A stretch of 64,000 nucleotides of DNA from JAWKIW01 sp046331175. GTDB taxonomy: Bacteria; Actinomycetota; Acidimicrobiia; Acidimicrobiales; Acidimicrobilacustridaceae. The position numbers and the translations under genes were made by a program. The stretch is taken from NCBI GenBank assembly GCA_046331175.1, contig JAXLRI010000016.1, forward strand, positions 70,165-134,164, read 5' to 3'. This document shows positions 7,154 to 15,234 of the stretch, in pieces; within the stretch, counting starts at the first letter, position 1; each line of letters opens with the position of its first letter. A model generated the notes under the pieces. That model was not told the origin of the DNA and ran no database searches. It saw only the letters and a program-made list of their open reading frames with translations.

Positions 7154-7792
7154 TCAGGGGCCGAAGAGGGGGCGCTTGGCGGGGATCCCGGGGCGGCGGG
7201 GCCAGCGATCGCCGGGCGGTCCGAGCGCCCGCAGCACGGCGATGCCGTCGTGCACGCCCTCGAGCACCAGCCCCAGCTGGGCAACGCCCTCGGACGGCCA
7301 CCGAGCGCCGGCACTGGACGGGGGCTCGCTCACGAGGAGGTGGCCACCGGCCGCCAGGAGCCCCGCCGCACACTCGGCGGTGACCGCCGGCGGGCCGAAG
7401 CTGCGGGCCGTGACCACGTCGTGTCGGCCCCGGTGCGCCGGGTCCCGAGCCACGTCCTCCACCCGGTCGGCTCGGACCTCGGCTCGGGAGGCCAAGCCGA
7501 CGGCGTCCACCGCCTCCTGCAACGCCGTCGCCCGACGGTGGTTGGCCTCGATCAGGACCCCGTGGGTGGATGGCCAGGCCAGCAGCAGCACCAGCGCCGG
7601 GAGGCCACCCCCGGACCCGAGGTCGACGAAGGTGGCCGGAGCCGCCACCGCGGCGGCAAACCGCAGGTCATGGGCGACCTGCTCGGCGTCGGGTGACGGA
7701 CCCACCGCGCCCGTCACCCGACCCGCGGCGAGCACCGGGGCGAGGCGGGCCTCGATGGCAGCAGCGTCGAGCGCCGGCTCGGCGCCGGCCAC
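7154..7792 (-). CDS. rsmG: 16S rRNA (guanine-N7)-methyltransferase RsmG
   Basis: 212 residues from GTG 7792, 1 nt after the khpB stop. It methylates N7 of G527 in 16S rRNA using S-adenosylmethionine. The SAM-binding glycine motif VDLGSGGGLPALVL is at about 56-69, followed by VLIEANHRRATALQEAV (the acidic residue binding the ribose) and VTARSFGPPA, the typical post-motif of GidB proteins. Loss of this gene gives low-level streptomycin resistance in other bacteria. It is the penultimate block of the rpmH-to-parB operon. Confidence 0.95.
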   Translation of the reverse strand: MAGAEPALDAAAIEARLAPVLAAGRVTGAVGPSPDAEQVAHDLRFAAAVAAPATFVDLGSGGGLPALVLLLAWPSTHGVLIEANHRRATALQEAVDAVGLASRAEVRADRVEDVARDPAHRGRHDVVTARSFGPPAVTAECAAGLLAAGGHLLVSEPPSSAGARWPSEGVAQLGLVLEGVHDGIAVLRALGPPGDRWPRRPGIPAKRPLFGP

Positions 7793-7793
7793 G

Positions 7794-8702
7794 TCAGTCG
7801 GCGGGGATGATGACGACGCGGCGGCGGGGCTCCTCGCCCTCCGACAGCGTGGAGACGCCGTCGATCTCGTTGGCCGTGTCGTGGACGACCTTGCGGTCGG
7901 CCGGGCTCATCGGCTCCAGCGCCTTCTGGCTGCCCGTCTCGAGCACCTGGGCGGCCACCTGCTGGGTGAACCGGGCCAGGGCCTCGCGGCGACGCTCGCG
8001 GTAGCCGCCGACGTCGACGCGCACGCGGGCCGGCGTGGTGGCCTTGCGCTGGACCACGGTGCGGGCCAGCTCCTGGACGGCGTTGAGCGTGGTGCCCTTC
8101 GGCCCGATGAGCAGGCCCAGGTCGTCGCCGGCGACCTTGGCCTCGATGGCGTCCTCGACCAGCTCGGTGCTGACCTCGCCGTCGAGGCCGAAGGCGGTGA
8201 CCAGCCCGTCGAGGAAGTCGGCGACCACGGGGGCCTGGGCATCGGGCTCGAGATCGGTGGTGGTCATGCTGGGCCCTCCCGGGCGGTCGGCCGCTGCCGC
8301 GGCGGGGGCGTCGGAGGACGCCCGGTTGTCGGTGGGTGCGGCGTCGGGTTCGGTGGCGGTGGCCACGGCGTCCGGCGCCGCCTCGGCGGCCTCGTCACCG
8401 CCGGACGACCCGCCCCGGCGGCCACCGCCGGAGCGTGAGGAGCTCGAACCGCCCTTGCCGCCGTCGGCTCGGCCCTTGCTGTCGGAGCGGCGCCGGCGGT
8501 CGCGGCGCTCGACCTTGGGGCGGGGGGTCGCCGGGCGCACCCGGGCTCGGACCCGCGCCTCACCCCGCACGCGGCCGAACAGGCCCGGGCGTGGCTCCTC
8601 GAGGATCTCGAACTCGGCATCGACCTCGTCGACCCCCAGCTCGTCGAGGGCGGCGTCCTTGGCCTCCTCGATGCTGCGCCCCGTCGTCTCGACCCACTCC
8701 AC
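7794..8702 (-). CDS. khpB: RNA-binding protein KhpB (Jag), Jag_N-KH-R3H
   Basis: 302 residues from GTG 8702, 3 nt after the yidC stop. Residues 1-58 form a Jag_N domain (SIEEAKDAALDELGVDEVD and EPRPGLFGRVRGEARVR). Residues about 60-145 are a low-complexity basic then acidic linker rich in R, G, S and A. The KH domain (about 150-225) has GLLIGPKGTTLNAVQELART. The C-terminal R3H domain has EPMSPADRKVVHDTA and ends RRVVIIP. KhpB binds many RNAs with KhpA and in Gram-positives affects elongation and sporulation. An ATG at about residue 145 just before the KH domain could allow a short form. Confidence 0.93.
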   Translation of the reverse strand: MEWVETTGRSIEEAKDAALDELGVDEVDAEFEILEEPRPGLFGRVRGEARVRARVRPATPRPKVERRDRRRRSDSKGRADGGKGGSSSSRSGGGRRGGSSGGDEAAEAAPDAVATATEPDAAPTDNRASSDAPAAAAADRPGGPSMTTTDLEPDAQAPVVADFLDGLVTAFGLDGEVSTELVEDAIEAKVAGDDLGLLIGPKGTTLNAVQELARTVVQRKATTPARVRVDVGGYRERRREALARFTQQVAAQVLETGSQKALEPMSPADRKVVHDTANEIDGVSTLSEGEEPRRRVVIIPAD

Positions 8703-8705
8703 CGG

Positions 8706-9920
8706 TCACCTCTTCTTCTGCTTGCGGGCCCGGGGCTGCAGGGTGGGCGGCGCCGCGTCGGTGGCGTCCTTGCCCGCATCGCCCTTGGCCGGGGTGGTGG
8801 CGGGCTTGGCGGCGGGCTTGGTCACCCGGCCGCCGCCCGTCGTCCGCTTGGAACCGGTCGCCCCGCTGCGACCGCTGACCCCCGCCTTCTCCTTGGCGGG
8901 CGCCTTGTCGGCACGCTTGGCCGGTGCCTTGTCGTCGGCCGGCGCCTTGTCCTTGCCGCGGCGAGCCCCGTTGCCCGAGGTCACCTCGGCCTTGGCCCCG
9001 CCGTCCTTGGCGGCAGGCCCACCGCCCTTGCCGACCGGCTTCTTGTCGCCCCGGCCACCGGAACCGCCGGCGCCGCCCTTGGGCGCACCGTCCTTGCCGC
9101 TGATGCCGTAGATGCTGCGGGAGATGAACCACTGCTGGCCCACCCGGTACAGGTTCGACACCGCGAAGTACAGGACCAGGCCGCCGGGCAGCCCGAAGGA
9201 GATGACCGGCAGGAAGATCGGCATGACCTTCATGAGCATCTGCTGCTGGGGGTTCTGCTCGGCGTTGGGGTTCCGCCCCTGGATCTGGCGCTGCTGGACG
9301 TAGCCGGTGACGGCCACGACGGCGATCAGCACGAAGTACGGGATCGACTCGACGACGCTGTTCTGCAGGGCCTGGCTGGCCGACTCGGCCAGGTCGATGC
9401 CGAAGGCCTGCATCGTGGTGGTCGACGACAGCGACTGGTAGAGCGCCGTCGAGGAGTTCAAGAAGGCCGGATCGAACGGCAGCGTGAGGTCGTACTGGCT
9501 GGTCGGGACGTCGCTGTTGGCCGACCCGGTGGAGGCCTGACCGCCCGCCCACCCGACGGCGAAGCCCAGGTCGGAGACCCGACGGGTCAGTCCGCGGAGC
9601 ACCTGGTACAGCACCAGGAACACCGGCATCTGCACCAACAAGGGGAGACAACCACCCAGAGGGTTGATGTTGTTCTCCTTGTAGAACTTCAGCAGCTCCT
9701 CGTTGAGCTTCTCGCGATCGTCCTTGTACTGGGACTGGATCTTCTTCATCTCCGGCTGGAGCTGCTGCATCATCATCATCGAGCGCGTGCTCTTCAGCGT
9801 GAGCGGCGTGGTCACGATCATGACCAGCAGCGTCAGGGCGATGATGGCGAAGGCGTAGTTCGGCACCAGCTGGTAGAAGAACGCCAGCACCGACGCGATG
9901 AAGTCGAAGAGGTACTGCAC
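8706..9920 (-). CDS. yidC: Membrane protein insertase YidC/OxaI with long basic tail
   Basis: 404 residues, GTG start at 9920. It inserts membrane proteins, alone or with SecYEG. Helices are at about 7-32 (VLAFFYQLVPNYAFAIIALT), 88-110 (LGGCLPLLVQMPVFLVLYQV), about 195-215 (IPYFVLIAVVAVTGYVQQ) and 235-258 (MPIFLPVISFGLPGGLVLYF). Cytosolic hairpin MMMMQQLQPEMKKIQSQYKD follows the first helix. Residues about 288-404 form a Lys/Gly/Ala-rich tail (DKAPAKRADKAPAKEKAG, ending RARKQKKR), longer than in most actinobacterial homologues and suited to binding ribosomal RNA. Confidence 0.95.
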   Translation of the reverse strand: MQYLFDFIASVLAFFYQLVPNYAFAIIALTLLVMIVTTPLTLKSTRSMMMMQQLQPEMKKIQSQYKDDREKLNEELLKFYKENNINPLGGCLPLLVQMPVFLVLYQVLRGLTRRVSDLGFAVGWAGGQASTGSANSDVPTSQYDLTLPFDPAFLNSSTALYQSLSSTTTMQAFGIDLAESASQALQNSVVESIPYFVLIAVVAVTGYVQQRQIQGRNPNAEQNPQQQMLMKVMPIFLPVISFGLPGGLVLYFAVSNLYRVGQQWFISRSIYGISGKDGAPKGGAGGSGGRGDKKPVGKGGGPAAKDGGAKAEVTSGNGARRGKDKAPADDKAPAKRADKAPAKEKAGVSGRSGATGSKRTTGGGRVTKPAAKPATTPAKGDAGKDATDAAPPTLQPRARKQKKR

Positions 9921-9979
9921 CTACCGGCCCCTTTCGGGTGGGCTGCAGGGGTGGGGGGCGGGAGACGCGGGCGTCGGGC

Positions 9980-10264
9980 TCATGCCGGCCTGCGCTTGGG
10001 GACCGGGTCCCAGCCGGATCGGCCCCACGGGTGGCAGCGCGACAGGCGACGGACGGTCAGCCAGCTGCCCCGGGCGAACCCGTGCTCCTCGTACGCCTCG
10101 AGCGCGTACGACGAGCAGGTGGGCACGTACCGGCACGGCGACGGCCGGCCGGCCGTCACCCGCTGGTAGCCGCGGACGAGGGCGTGCGCGCCCCGGGCGG
10201 CGGGCCCCATGGGCCGGGGCGCGACCGCACCAGCGGCTGGCGTCGTCGGCTCGTCGTCGGTCAT
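9980..10264 (-). CDS. yidD: Membrane protein insertion efficiency factor YidD
   Basis: 94 residues from ATG 10264, which overlaps the rnpA stop (ATGA). The family core ALVRGYQRVTAGRPSPCRY, then VPTCSSYALEAYEEHG and LTVRRLSRCHPWG, is complete, with the three conserved cysteines. YidD is a small peripheral protein that helps YidC-dependent insertion, and it sits between rnpA and yidC as usual. An upstream in-frame start at 10300 would lie inside rnpA and is less likely. Confidence 0.95.
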   Translation of the reverse strand: MTDDEPTTPAAGAVAPRPMGPAARGAHALVRGYQRVTAGRPSPCRYVPTCSSYALEAYEEHGFARGSWLTVRRLSRCHPWGRSGWDPVPKRRPA

Positions 10265-10752
10265 GCCCTGTCCATGCGTTCGAACAGCTCCTCGAGCCAT
10301 CGCTCCAGGTCGGCGAAGGAGGCGGTGGCCGCCCCGGGCCCGGCGCCCAGGAGGTACCGGCCGGCCGGGAGGCGGTCCGGCCGCCCGGCCTGGCGGCGCA
10401 GCAGCTCGCGCAGGCGGCGCCGGAGCCGGTTGCGGATCACAGCATTGCCGACTTTGCGGCCCACGGCGAACGCGACCCTCGGAGGGTCCGGCGTGGCGGC
10501 GGGTGGGTCGGCGAGGTACCGCAGCCAGAGGGGCCCGGCTGCCACCCGACGGCCCCGACGAGCCACCTCGTCGAGGTCGCGGCGCTGGCCGAGCCGCCAG
10601 ATCAGGCCGACAGGCGGACCCGGCCCCGGCGGCGGCGGTTCTTGATCACCGCGCGGCCGGCGCGGGTCGACATCCGCTGCCGGAACCCGTGGCGCTTGGC
10701 CCGGCGTCGGTTGTTGGGCTGGTACGTGCGCTTCACGTCGATCCTCCTCCAC
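10261..10752 (-). CDS. rnpA: RNase P protein component, N-terminally extended over rpmH
   Basis: RnpA binds the 5' leader of pre-tRNA and activates the RNase P ribozyme. The conserved core begins at about residue 53 (IWRLGQRRDLDEVARRGRR) and includes RVAFAVGRKVGNAVIRNRLRRRLREL, the RNR signature. Between GTG 10752 and the core there is no other ATG, GTG or TTG in frame; the only alternative near the core is CTG 10605, which overlaps the rpmH stop. GTG 10752 has a Shine-Dalgarno-like GGGAGG 7 nt upstream, and this frame contains the whole of rpmH in another frame, as in Thermus. The Pro/Arg-rich first 50 residues may or may not be made. Confidence 0.85.
   Translation of the reverse strand: MEEDRREAHVPAQQPTPGQAPRVPAADVDPRRPRGDQEPPPPGPGPPVGLIWRLGQRRDLDEVARRGRRVAAGPLWLRYLADPPAATPDPPRVAFAVGRKVGNAVIRNRLRRRLRELLRRQAGRPDRLPAGRYLLGAGPGAATASFADLERWLEELFERMDRA
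10602..10736 (-). CDS. rpmH: 50S ribosomal protein L34
   Basis: 44 residues from GTG 10736, beginning VKRTYQPNNRRRAKRHGFR and ending RRRRGRVRLSA: a full-length L34, a large-subunit protein bound to 23S rRNA. The ribosome site GGAGGAGG lies 6 nt upstream. It is first in the rpmH-rnpA-yidD-yidC-khpB-rsmG-parA-parB block, and its whole length lies inside the extended rnpA frame. Confidence 0.96.
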   Translation of the reverse strand: MKRTYQPNNRRRAKRHGFRQRMSTRAGRAVIKNRRRRGRVRLSA

Positions 10753-10893
10753 CACCAGGCCTCCCGGCGGCGATGGTCGGCCTGCGGGGCCGGTGTCGGG
10801 CGGGCGTCCGATCCGGGTCGGGCGCCTCCGGCCCGCGCCGGAGGACCGGGGCTGGGCTGGTGGCGGCCACGGGACCGGGCCGAGAACCTGGCA

Positions 10894-10923
10894 AGCCTAG
10901 AGGTGTCGGCCGGAGAGGGGCAA
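10894..10923 (-). promoter_or_regulatory. Candidate promoter of the rpmH operon
   Basis: On the minus strand TTGCCC (10923-10918), 18 nt, TAGGCT (10899-10894). Start of transcription would be near 10887, giving a leader of about 150 nt before rpmH. The hexamers resemble those before other genes here. Read by eye only. Confidence 0.45.
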
Positions 10924-11032
10924 CCGCACCCCGCCGCGCCCGACGCCCGACGCCCCGACACACCCCCCGGATCCGGTGGCGTGGCCACCTCGCGACGGCC
11001 GCCGCGAGCCCCTGACCAGGGCCGTCGCGGCC

Positions 11033-11210
11033 TGTGGATGACGCCCGTGCACCTCGTCCAGAGCGGTGCTACGGTCGCCGTCCCCAGGTCCACCCGCCCA
11101 GGCGACGGTCACCGTCGGCCCGCACCGCACACCCCGGTCCGCGCCGCAGATCCCCCGCCGGCCGGGGCACGGGGGAGTTTTCCACAGGTGTGGACCGCGC
11201 TGTGGACGGG
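11033..11210. promoter_or_regulatory. dnaA upstream region with DnaA boxes and -10 candidate
   Basis: The gap from rpmH to dnaA (10737-11210) holds divergent promoters. DnaA-box-like motifs: TCATCCACA (minus, 11033-11041), TTTTCCACA (11178-11186), and several TGTGGAC copies between 11189 and 11207. TACGGT at 11070-11075 is a plausible dnaA -10, which would give a leader of about 125 nt spanning the boxes and allow autoregulation. The remainder is GC-rich with nothing recognisable. Confidence 0.6.
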
Positions 11211-12674
11211 ATGGGCGTCGAGGAGGCGTCGACGCAGGTGGACGACGCAGAGGTGCTGTGGACATCGTGTGCGGAGGTCCTGCGCGGGCAGGTCTCCGAG
11301 GCGGTGTGGCTGACCACGTTCAACGCCGCCCAGCCGGTGACGGTCGACGGCGACGCGCTGGTCTTGGCCGTGCCCAGCTCGGTCGTGCGCGAGCGGATCG
11401 AGACCCGCTACCTCACGTTGATGCAGGGCGCCCTCACCGACGTGGGCTCGCCCATCGCCCGCATCCGCCTCGAGGTCCACACCGAGCCGTCCCTCGGGGC
11501 CGCCGACCCCGTGGCCGCCGCCGCCGAGGCGTTGGCCGAACCGGTGCCTGCCGCGCCGGCCGCCGCCCCGCCACCGGTCCCGGGCGCCTCCGTCGGCACC
11601 TCGGCCCCCGGACCCGCCGCCGGCGCTCCCGGCGGCTCGCCCTTCCTCGGGGGCGTCAACCCCCGCTACTCCTTCGACGACTTCGTGATCGGCACCTCCA
11701 ACCGCTTCGCGCACGCCGCCGCCCTGGCCGTCGCCGAGACCCCGGCCCGGTCCTACAACCCGCTGTTCATCTACGGCGACGCCGGCCTCGGCAAGACCCA
11801 CCTCCTCCAGGCCATTGCCAACTACGTCCAGCAGCACTACCCCACCTACATCGTCCGCTATGTGTCGTCCGAGCGGTACCTGAACGAGTTCATCGACTCC
11901 ATCCGCACCAGCTCGCAGGCCCAGTTCAAGCAGCGCTACCGCGAGGCGGACGTCCTGCTCATCGACGACATCCAGTTCATCCAGACCTCCGAGCGGCTGC
12001 AGGAGGAGCTCTTCCACAACTTCGAGCACCTCTACCAGGCCAACAAGCAGATCGTGTTCTCCAGCGACCGGCCGCCGGCCTCGATGGCCACCCTGGAGGA
12101 CCGCCTGCGCAGCCGGTTCATGATGGGCCTGATCACCGACATCCAGCCGCCCGACCTCGAGACCCGCCTCGCCATCCTGCGCAAGAAGGCCGAGAAGGAG
12201 ACCGTCTACATCCCCCCGGACGTGCTCGAGCTGATCGCCACCCACATCACCGACAACATCCGCGAGCTCGAGGGCGCGCTCATCCGGGTGTCGGCGTTCG
12301 CCAGCCTCAACAAGGAGCCGCTGTCGGTCGACCTCGCCCAGCGGGTGCTGGCCGACATGCTCACCGACAGCCAGCCCCGGCCCATCACCCCCGACCTCAT
12401 CCTGCAGAAGACCTCGGAGATGTTCGACTTCAGCATCGACGAGATCCGCGGCAAGAGCCGGCGGCGGCCGCTGGTCACCGCCCGGCAGATCTCGATGTAC
12501 GTCTTCCGCGAGCTGACCGACCTGTCGTACCCCGCCATCGCCCGGGAGTTCGGCGGTCGCGACCACACCACCGTCATGCACGCGGTGGAGAAGATCGGTG
12601 ACCTCATGAAGGAGCGCCGCCAGATCTACGACCAGGTCACCGAGCTCACCCAGAGCATCCGGAGCGGCAGCTGA
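11211..12674 (+). CDS. dnaA: Chromosomal replication initiator DnaA
   Basis: 487 residues from ATG 11211 (GTG at 11202 is also in frame). Domain I (about 10-95) begins LWTSCAEVLRGQVSEAVWLTTF; a Pro/Ala-rich domain II linker covers 96-148; the AAA+ domain III has NPLFIYGDAGLGKTHLLQA at about 183-201 and VLLIDDIQFIQ (Walker B). Domain IV ends with the DNA-binding signature DLSYPAIAREFGGRDHTTVM at about 447-466. DnaA binds the boxes on both sides of its gene and opens the origin in the gap before dnaN. Confidence 0.98.
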   Translation: MGVEEASTQVDDAEVLWTSCAEVLRGQVSEAVWLTTFNAAQPVTVDGDALVLAVPSSVVRERIETRYLTLMQGALTDVGSPIARIRLEVHTEPSLGAADPVAAAAEALAEPVPAAPAAAPPPVPGASVGTSAPGPAAGAPGGSPFLGGVNPRYSFDDFVIGTSNRFAHAAALAVAETPARSYNPLFIYGDAGLGKTHLLQAIANYVQQHYPTYIVRYVSSERYLNEFIDSIRTSSQAQFKQRYREADVLLIDDIQFIQTSERLQEELFHNFEHLYQANKQIVFSSDRPPASMATLEDRLRSRFMMGLITDIQPPDLETRLAILRKKAEKETVYIPPDVLELIATHITDNIRELEGALIRVSAFASLNKEPLSVDLAQRVLADMLTDSQPRPITPDLILQKTSEMFDFSIDEIRGKSRRRPLVTARQISMYVFRELTDLSYPAIAREFGGRDHTTVMHAVEKIGDLMKERRQIYDQVTELTQSIRSGS

Positions 12675-12975
12675 TGGCGGGCCGGATCCGGTCGCTCACC
12701 GCCCGCCGGGGCCCGGCCACATCGGCGTCGAACCTGGGGACCACCCCGGGGACAGCCTGTGGGCGAGGGGGCGCGCGCCGGTGGACGACGGCCCCGTCAT
12801 CCCCCGGCCCCGCCGGCGACGATGCCAACCTGTGGGTCGCTGTGGGGAACCGGCCGCGAACCATCACCTCGCTGACCTGCGGTGATGGCACCTTCTCCAC
12901 AATCCACAGCCCCTACTGCTACTACCGCGAAGCAAAGAACAGAACAACGCAGAAGAAGAACGCGAGGGCGACAAC
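12675..12975. other. Replication origin oriC (dnaA-dnaN gap)
   Basis: 301 bp without a gene between dnaA and dnaN, the standard actinobacterial origin position. DnaA-box-like motifs include TGTGGG/TGTGGA variants at 12757-12845, TTCTCCACA (12893-12901) and CAATCCACA (12900-12908). Directly after the last box come GCCCC and then CTACTGCTACTAC (12913-12925), which matches the box / GC clamp / DnaA-trio order of the basal unwinding system known in Bacillus subtilis. 12926-12975 is purine-rich and the least GC-rich stretch nearby (AAGCAAAGAACAGAAC), suitable for melting. Confidence 0.85.
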
Positions 12976-14073
12976 GTGAAGTTCCGCTGTGAGCGAGATG
13001 TGCTCGCCGAGGCCATCGGCACCGCCGGGCGCGCCGTCACCAACCGCGGGGGCTCGCTCCCGGTGCTGGCCGGGGTCCGGTTCGAGCTGCGCGGGTCCGA
13101 GCTGCGCCTCACCGGCAGCGACCTCGACCTGACCATCACCACCACGGTCGAGGTGGCAGGCGACACCGACGGCATCGCCGTCCTCCCCGCCAAGCTCGCC
13201 GGGGAGATCATCCGCGTGCTCGAGCCGGGGCGCGTCGAGGTGGCCATCGGCGACGACGAGGCCTCGATCACCGCCGGCCGCAGCCAGTTCGCCGTCCGCG
13301 CCATCCCCGCCGCGGAGTTCCCGCGCCTGCACGAGCCCGACGGCGACGGCGTCACGCTGTCGAGCACGGCCCTGTCCGACGCGCTGCGCCAGGTGGTCAT
13401 CGCCGCCAGCACCGAGGAGAGCCGGCCCATCCTCACCGGCGTCAACATGGCGACCGAGGGGGACGGCCTGCGCCTCGTGGCCACCGACTCCTACCGCCTG
13501 GCCGTGCGCGACCTGCCCGGCACCTCGTTCCTCGAGGAGGGCCAGAACGTCCTCGTGCCGTCGACGGCGCTGCGCGAGCTGGGTCGGCTGCTGGGCGGTG
13601 CCGAGGAGGTCACCGTGCGGCTGGGCGAGCGCGACGCCGCCTTCGAGCTCGGCGGCGTGCACCTCGTCACCCGCCTCATCGACGGCGAGTTCCCCAACTA
13701 CCGGGGGCTGATCCCGCCCCGCCACAACCACCGCCTCACCGTCGGCCGCGAGGCCCTGCTCGACGCCGTCCGCCGCGTCAAGGTGGTGGCCCGCGAGCCC
13801 TCGACCCCGATCAAGCTGGCGATGTCGGGCGAGGGCCTCAGCCTGAGCGCGAGCGCCCAGGACGTGGGCAACGCCTTCGAGCAGCTCGACGCCAAGTACG
13901 AGGGCGAGGAGCTGACCGTGGCGTTCAACCCCGAGTACCTGATCGACGGGCTCGAGGTGGCCACCGGCGACGAGGTCACCCTCGAGACGGTCGACGCCCT
14001 GAAGCCGGCGCTGCTCAAGTCCATCGACAGCACCGACTTCTTGTACCTGCTGATGCCGGTCCGGGTCTCGTGA
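12976..14073 (+). CDS. dnaN: DNA polymerase III beta sliding clamp
   Basis: 365 residues from GTG 12976 behind GAGGG. The three clamp repeats are present: VKFRCERDVLAEAIGTAGR opens domain 1, VVIAASTEESRPILTGV marks domain 2, and the protein ends TDFLYLLMPVRVS, the conserved YLLMPVR tail that lines the protein-binding pocket. It encircles DNA and tethers polymerase III. Position after oriC is canonical. Confidence 0.98.
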   Translation: MKFRCERDVLAEAIGTAGRAVTNRGGSLPVLAGVRFELRGSELRLTGSDLDLTITTTVEVAGDTDGIAVLPAKLAGEIIRVLEPGRVEVAIGDDEASITAGRSQFAVRAIPAAEFPRLHEPDGDGVTLSSTALSDALRQVVIAASTEESRPILTGVNMATEGDGLRLVATDSYRLAVRDLPGTSFLEEGQNVLVPSTALRELGRLLGGAEEVTVRLGERDAAFELGGVHLVTRLIDGEFPNYRGLIPPRHNHRLTVGREALLDAVRRVKVVAREPSTPIKLAMSGEGLSLSASAQDVGNAFEQLDAKYEGEELTVAFNPEYLIDGLEVATGDEVTLETVDALKPALLKSIDSTDFLYLLMPVRVS

Positions 14074-14116
14074 GCCTCCGCCCGCGGCGCGGGTCCGGGC
14101 GCGGCTGACCTCGCCG

Positions 14117-15196
14117 GTGGAGCTGCGCCGCCTCTGGCTCACCGACTTCCGGTCCTACCGCACCGCGGAGGTCCCGTTCGGGGCCGGGCTCACCGCCGTG
14201 GTCGGCCCCAACGGCCAGGGCAAGACGAACCTGCTGGAGGCCCTCGGCTACCTGGCCACCCTGGGCTCGTTCCGGGGGGCGCCCACCGACGCCCTCGTGC
14301 GGGTGGGGGCCGAGCGGGCCGTCGTGCGGGCCGAGGGCACCAACGAGGGCCGCGACCTCCTCCTCGAGGCTGAGCTGGTGGCCGGGGGTCGGGGGCGGAT
14401 GCAGGTGAACCGGCAGCGCCTCGCCCGGGCCCGCGACCTGCTCGGCCACGTCCGGGTGTCGGTGTTCTCGCCCGACGACCTCGAGCTGGTGAAGGGCGGA
14501 CCGGGCGAGCGCCGTCGCTACCTCGACGACGCCCTGGTCGCACTGCACGTGCGCAACGACGCCCTCCTGCGAGACCTCGAGCGCATCGTCCGCCAGCGCA
14601 ACGCCCTGCTCCGCCAAGCGGGTGGGCGGCTCACCGACGACGTGGAGACCACCCTCGACGTCTGGGACGCCAAGCTGGCCGAGACCGGGGAGTCCGTCGC
14701 CGCCGCCCGCGCCGAGCTCGTCGAGGCCCTCGCGCCGACGCTGCAGGTGGCCTACGCCCAGGTCGCCGGCCGAGAGGTCCCCGTCACGGCTCGCTACGTC
14801 GCCCCGTGGCGTGAGGTGGGGCTCGGCCCGGCGTTGGCCGCCGGCCGGCGCGACGACCTCCGGCGGGGCGTGACGCTCGTCGGCCCGCACCGCGACGAGC
14901 TTGAGCTGCGGATCGACGCCATGCCCTCGCGCACGCACGCCTCCCAAGGCGAGCAGCGGTCGCTGGCCTGGGCCCTGCGCCTGGCTGCCCACCTGGTGGT
15001 CCGCGATGCGGTGGGGACGGCGCCGGTCCTGCTGCTCGACGACGTGTTCTCCGAGCTCGACCCTGGTCGGAGCCAGGGGCTGCTCGACGGCCTGCCGCCG
15101 GGCCAGACCGTGCTGACCACCGCTGGGGGCCTGCCCCCCGACGCTCGTCCCGAGGTCGTGGTCGAGGTGCGCGACGGCACGGTCGCGGTGCACTGA
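14117..15196 (+). CDS. recF: DNA replication and repair protein RecF
   Basis: 359 residues from GTG 14117. SMC-like ABC ATPase: Walker A VVGPNGQGKTNLLEAL at about 28-43, signature region ASQGEQRSLAWALRLA, and Walker B APVLLLDDVFSELDPGR. RecF helps load RecA at single-strand gaps with RecO and RecR. It lies 43 nt after dnaN in the usual dnaA-dnaN-recF order. Confidence 0.97.
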   Translation: MELRRLWLTDFRSYRTAEVPFGAGLTAVVGPNGQGKTNLLEALGYLATLGSFRGAPTDALVRVGAERAVVRAEGTNEGRDLLLEAELVAGGRGRMQVNRQRLARARDLLGHVRVSVFSPDDLELVKGGPGERRRYLDDALVALHVRNDALLRDLERIVRQRNALLRQAGGRLTDDVETTLDVWDAKLAETGESVAAARAELVEALAPTLQVAYAQVAGREVPVTARYVAPWREVGLGPALAAGRRDDLRRGVTLVGPHRDELELRIDAMPSRTHASQGEQRSLAWALRLAAHLVVRDAVGTAPVLLLDDVFSELDPGRSQGLLDGLPPGQTVLTTAGGLPPDARPEVVVEVRDGTVAVH

Positions 15197-15234
15197 CGGG
15201 AGGCCCGGCCGACGGGCCGTGCGACACTGGCGCC

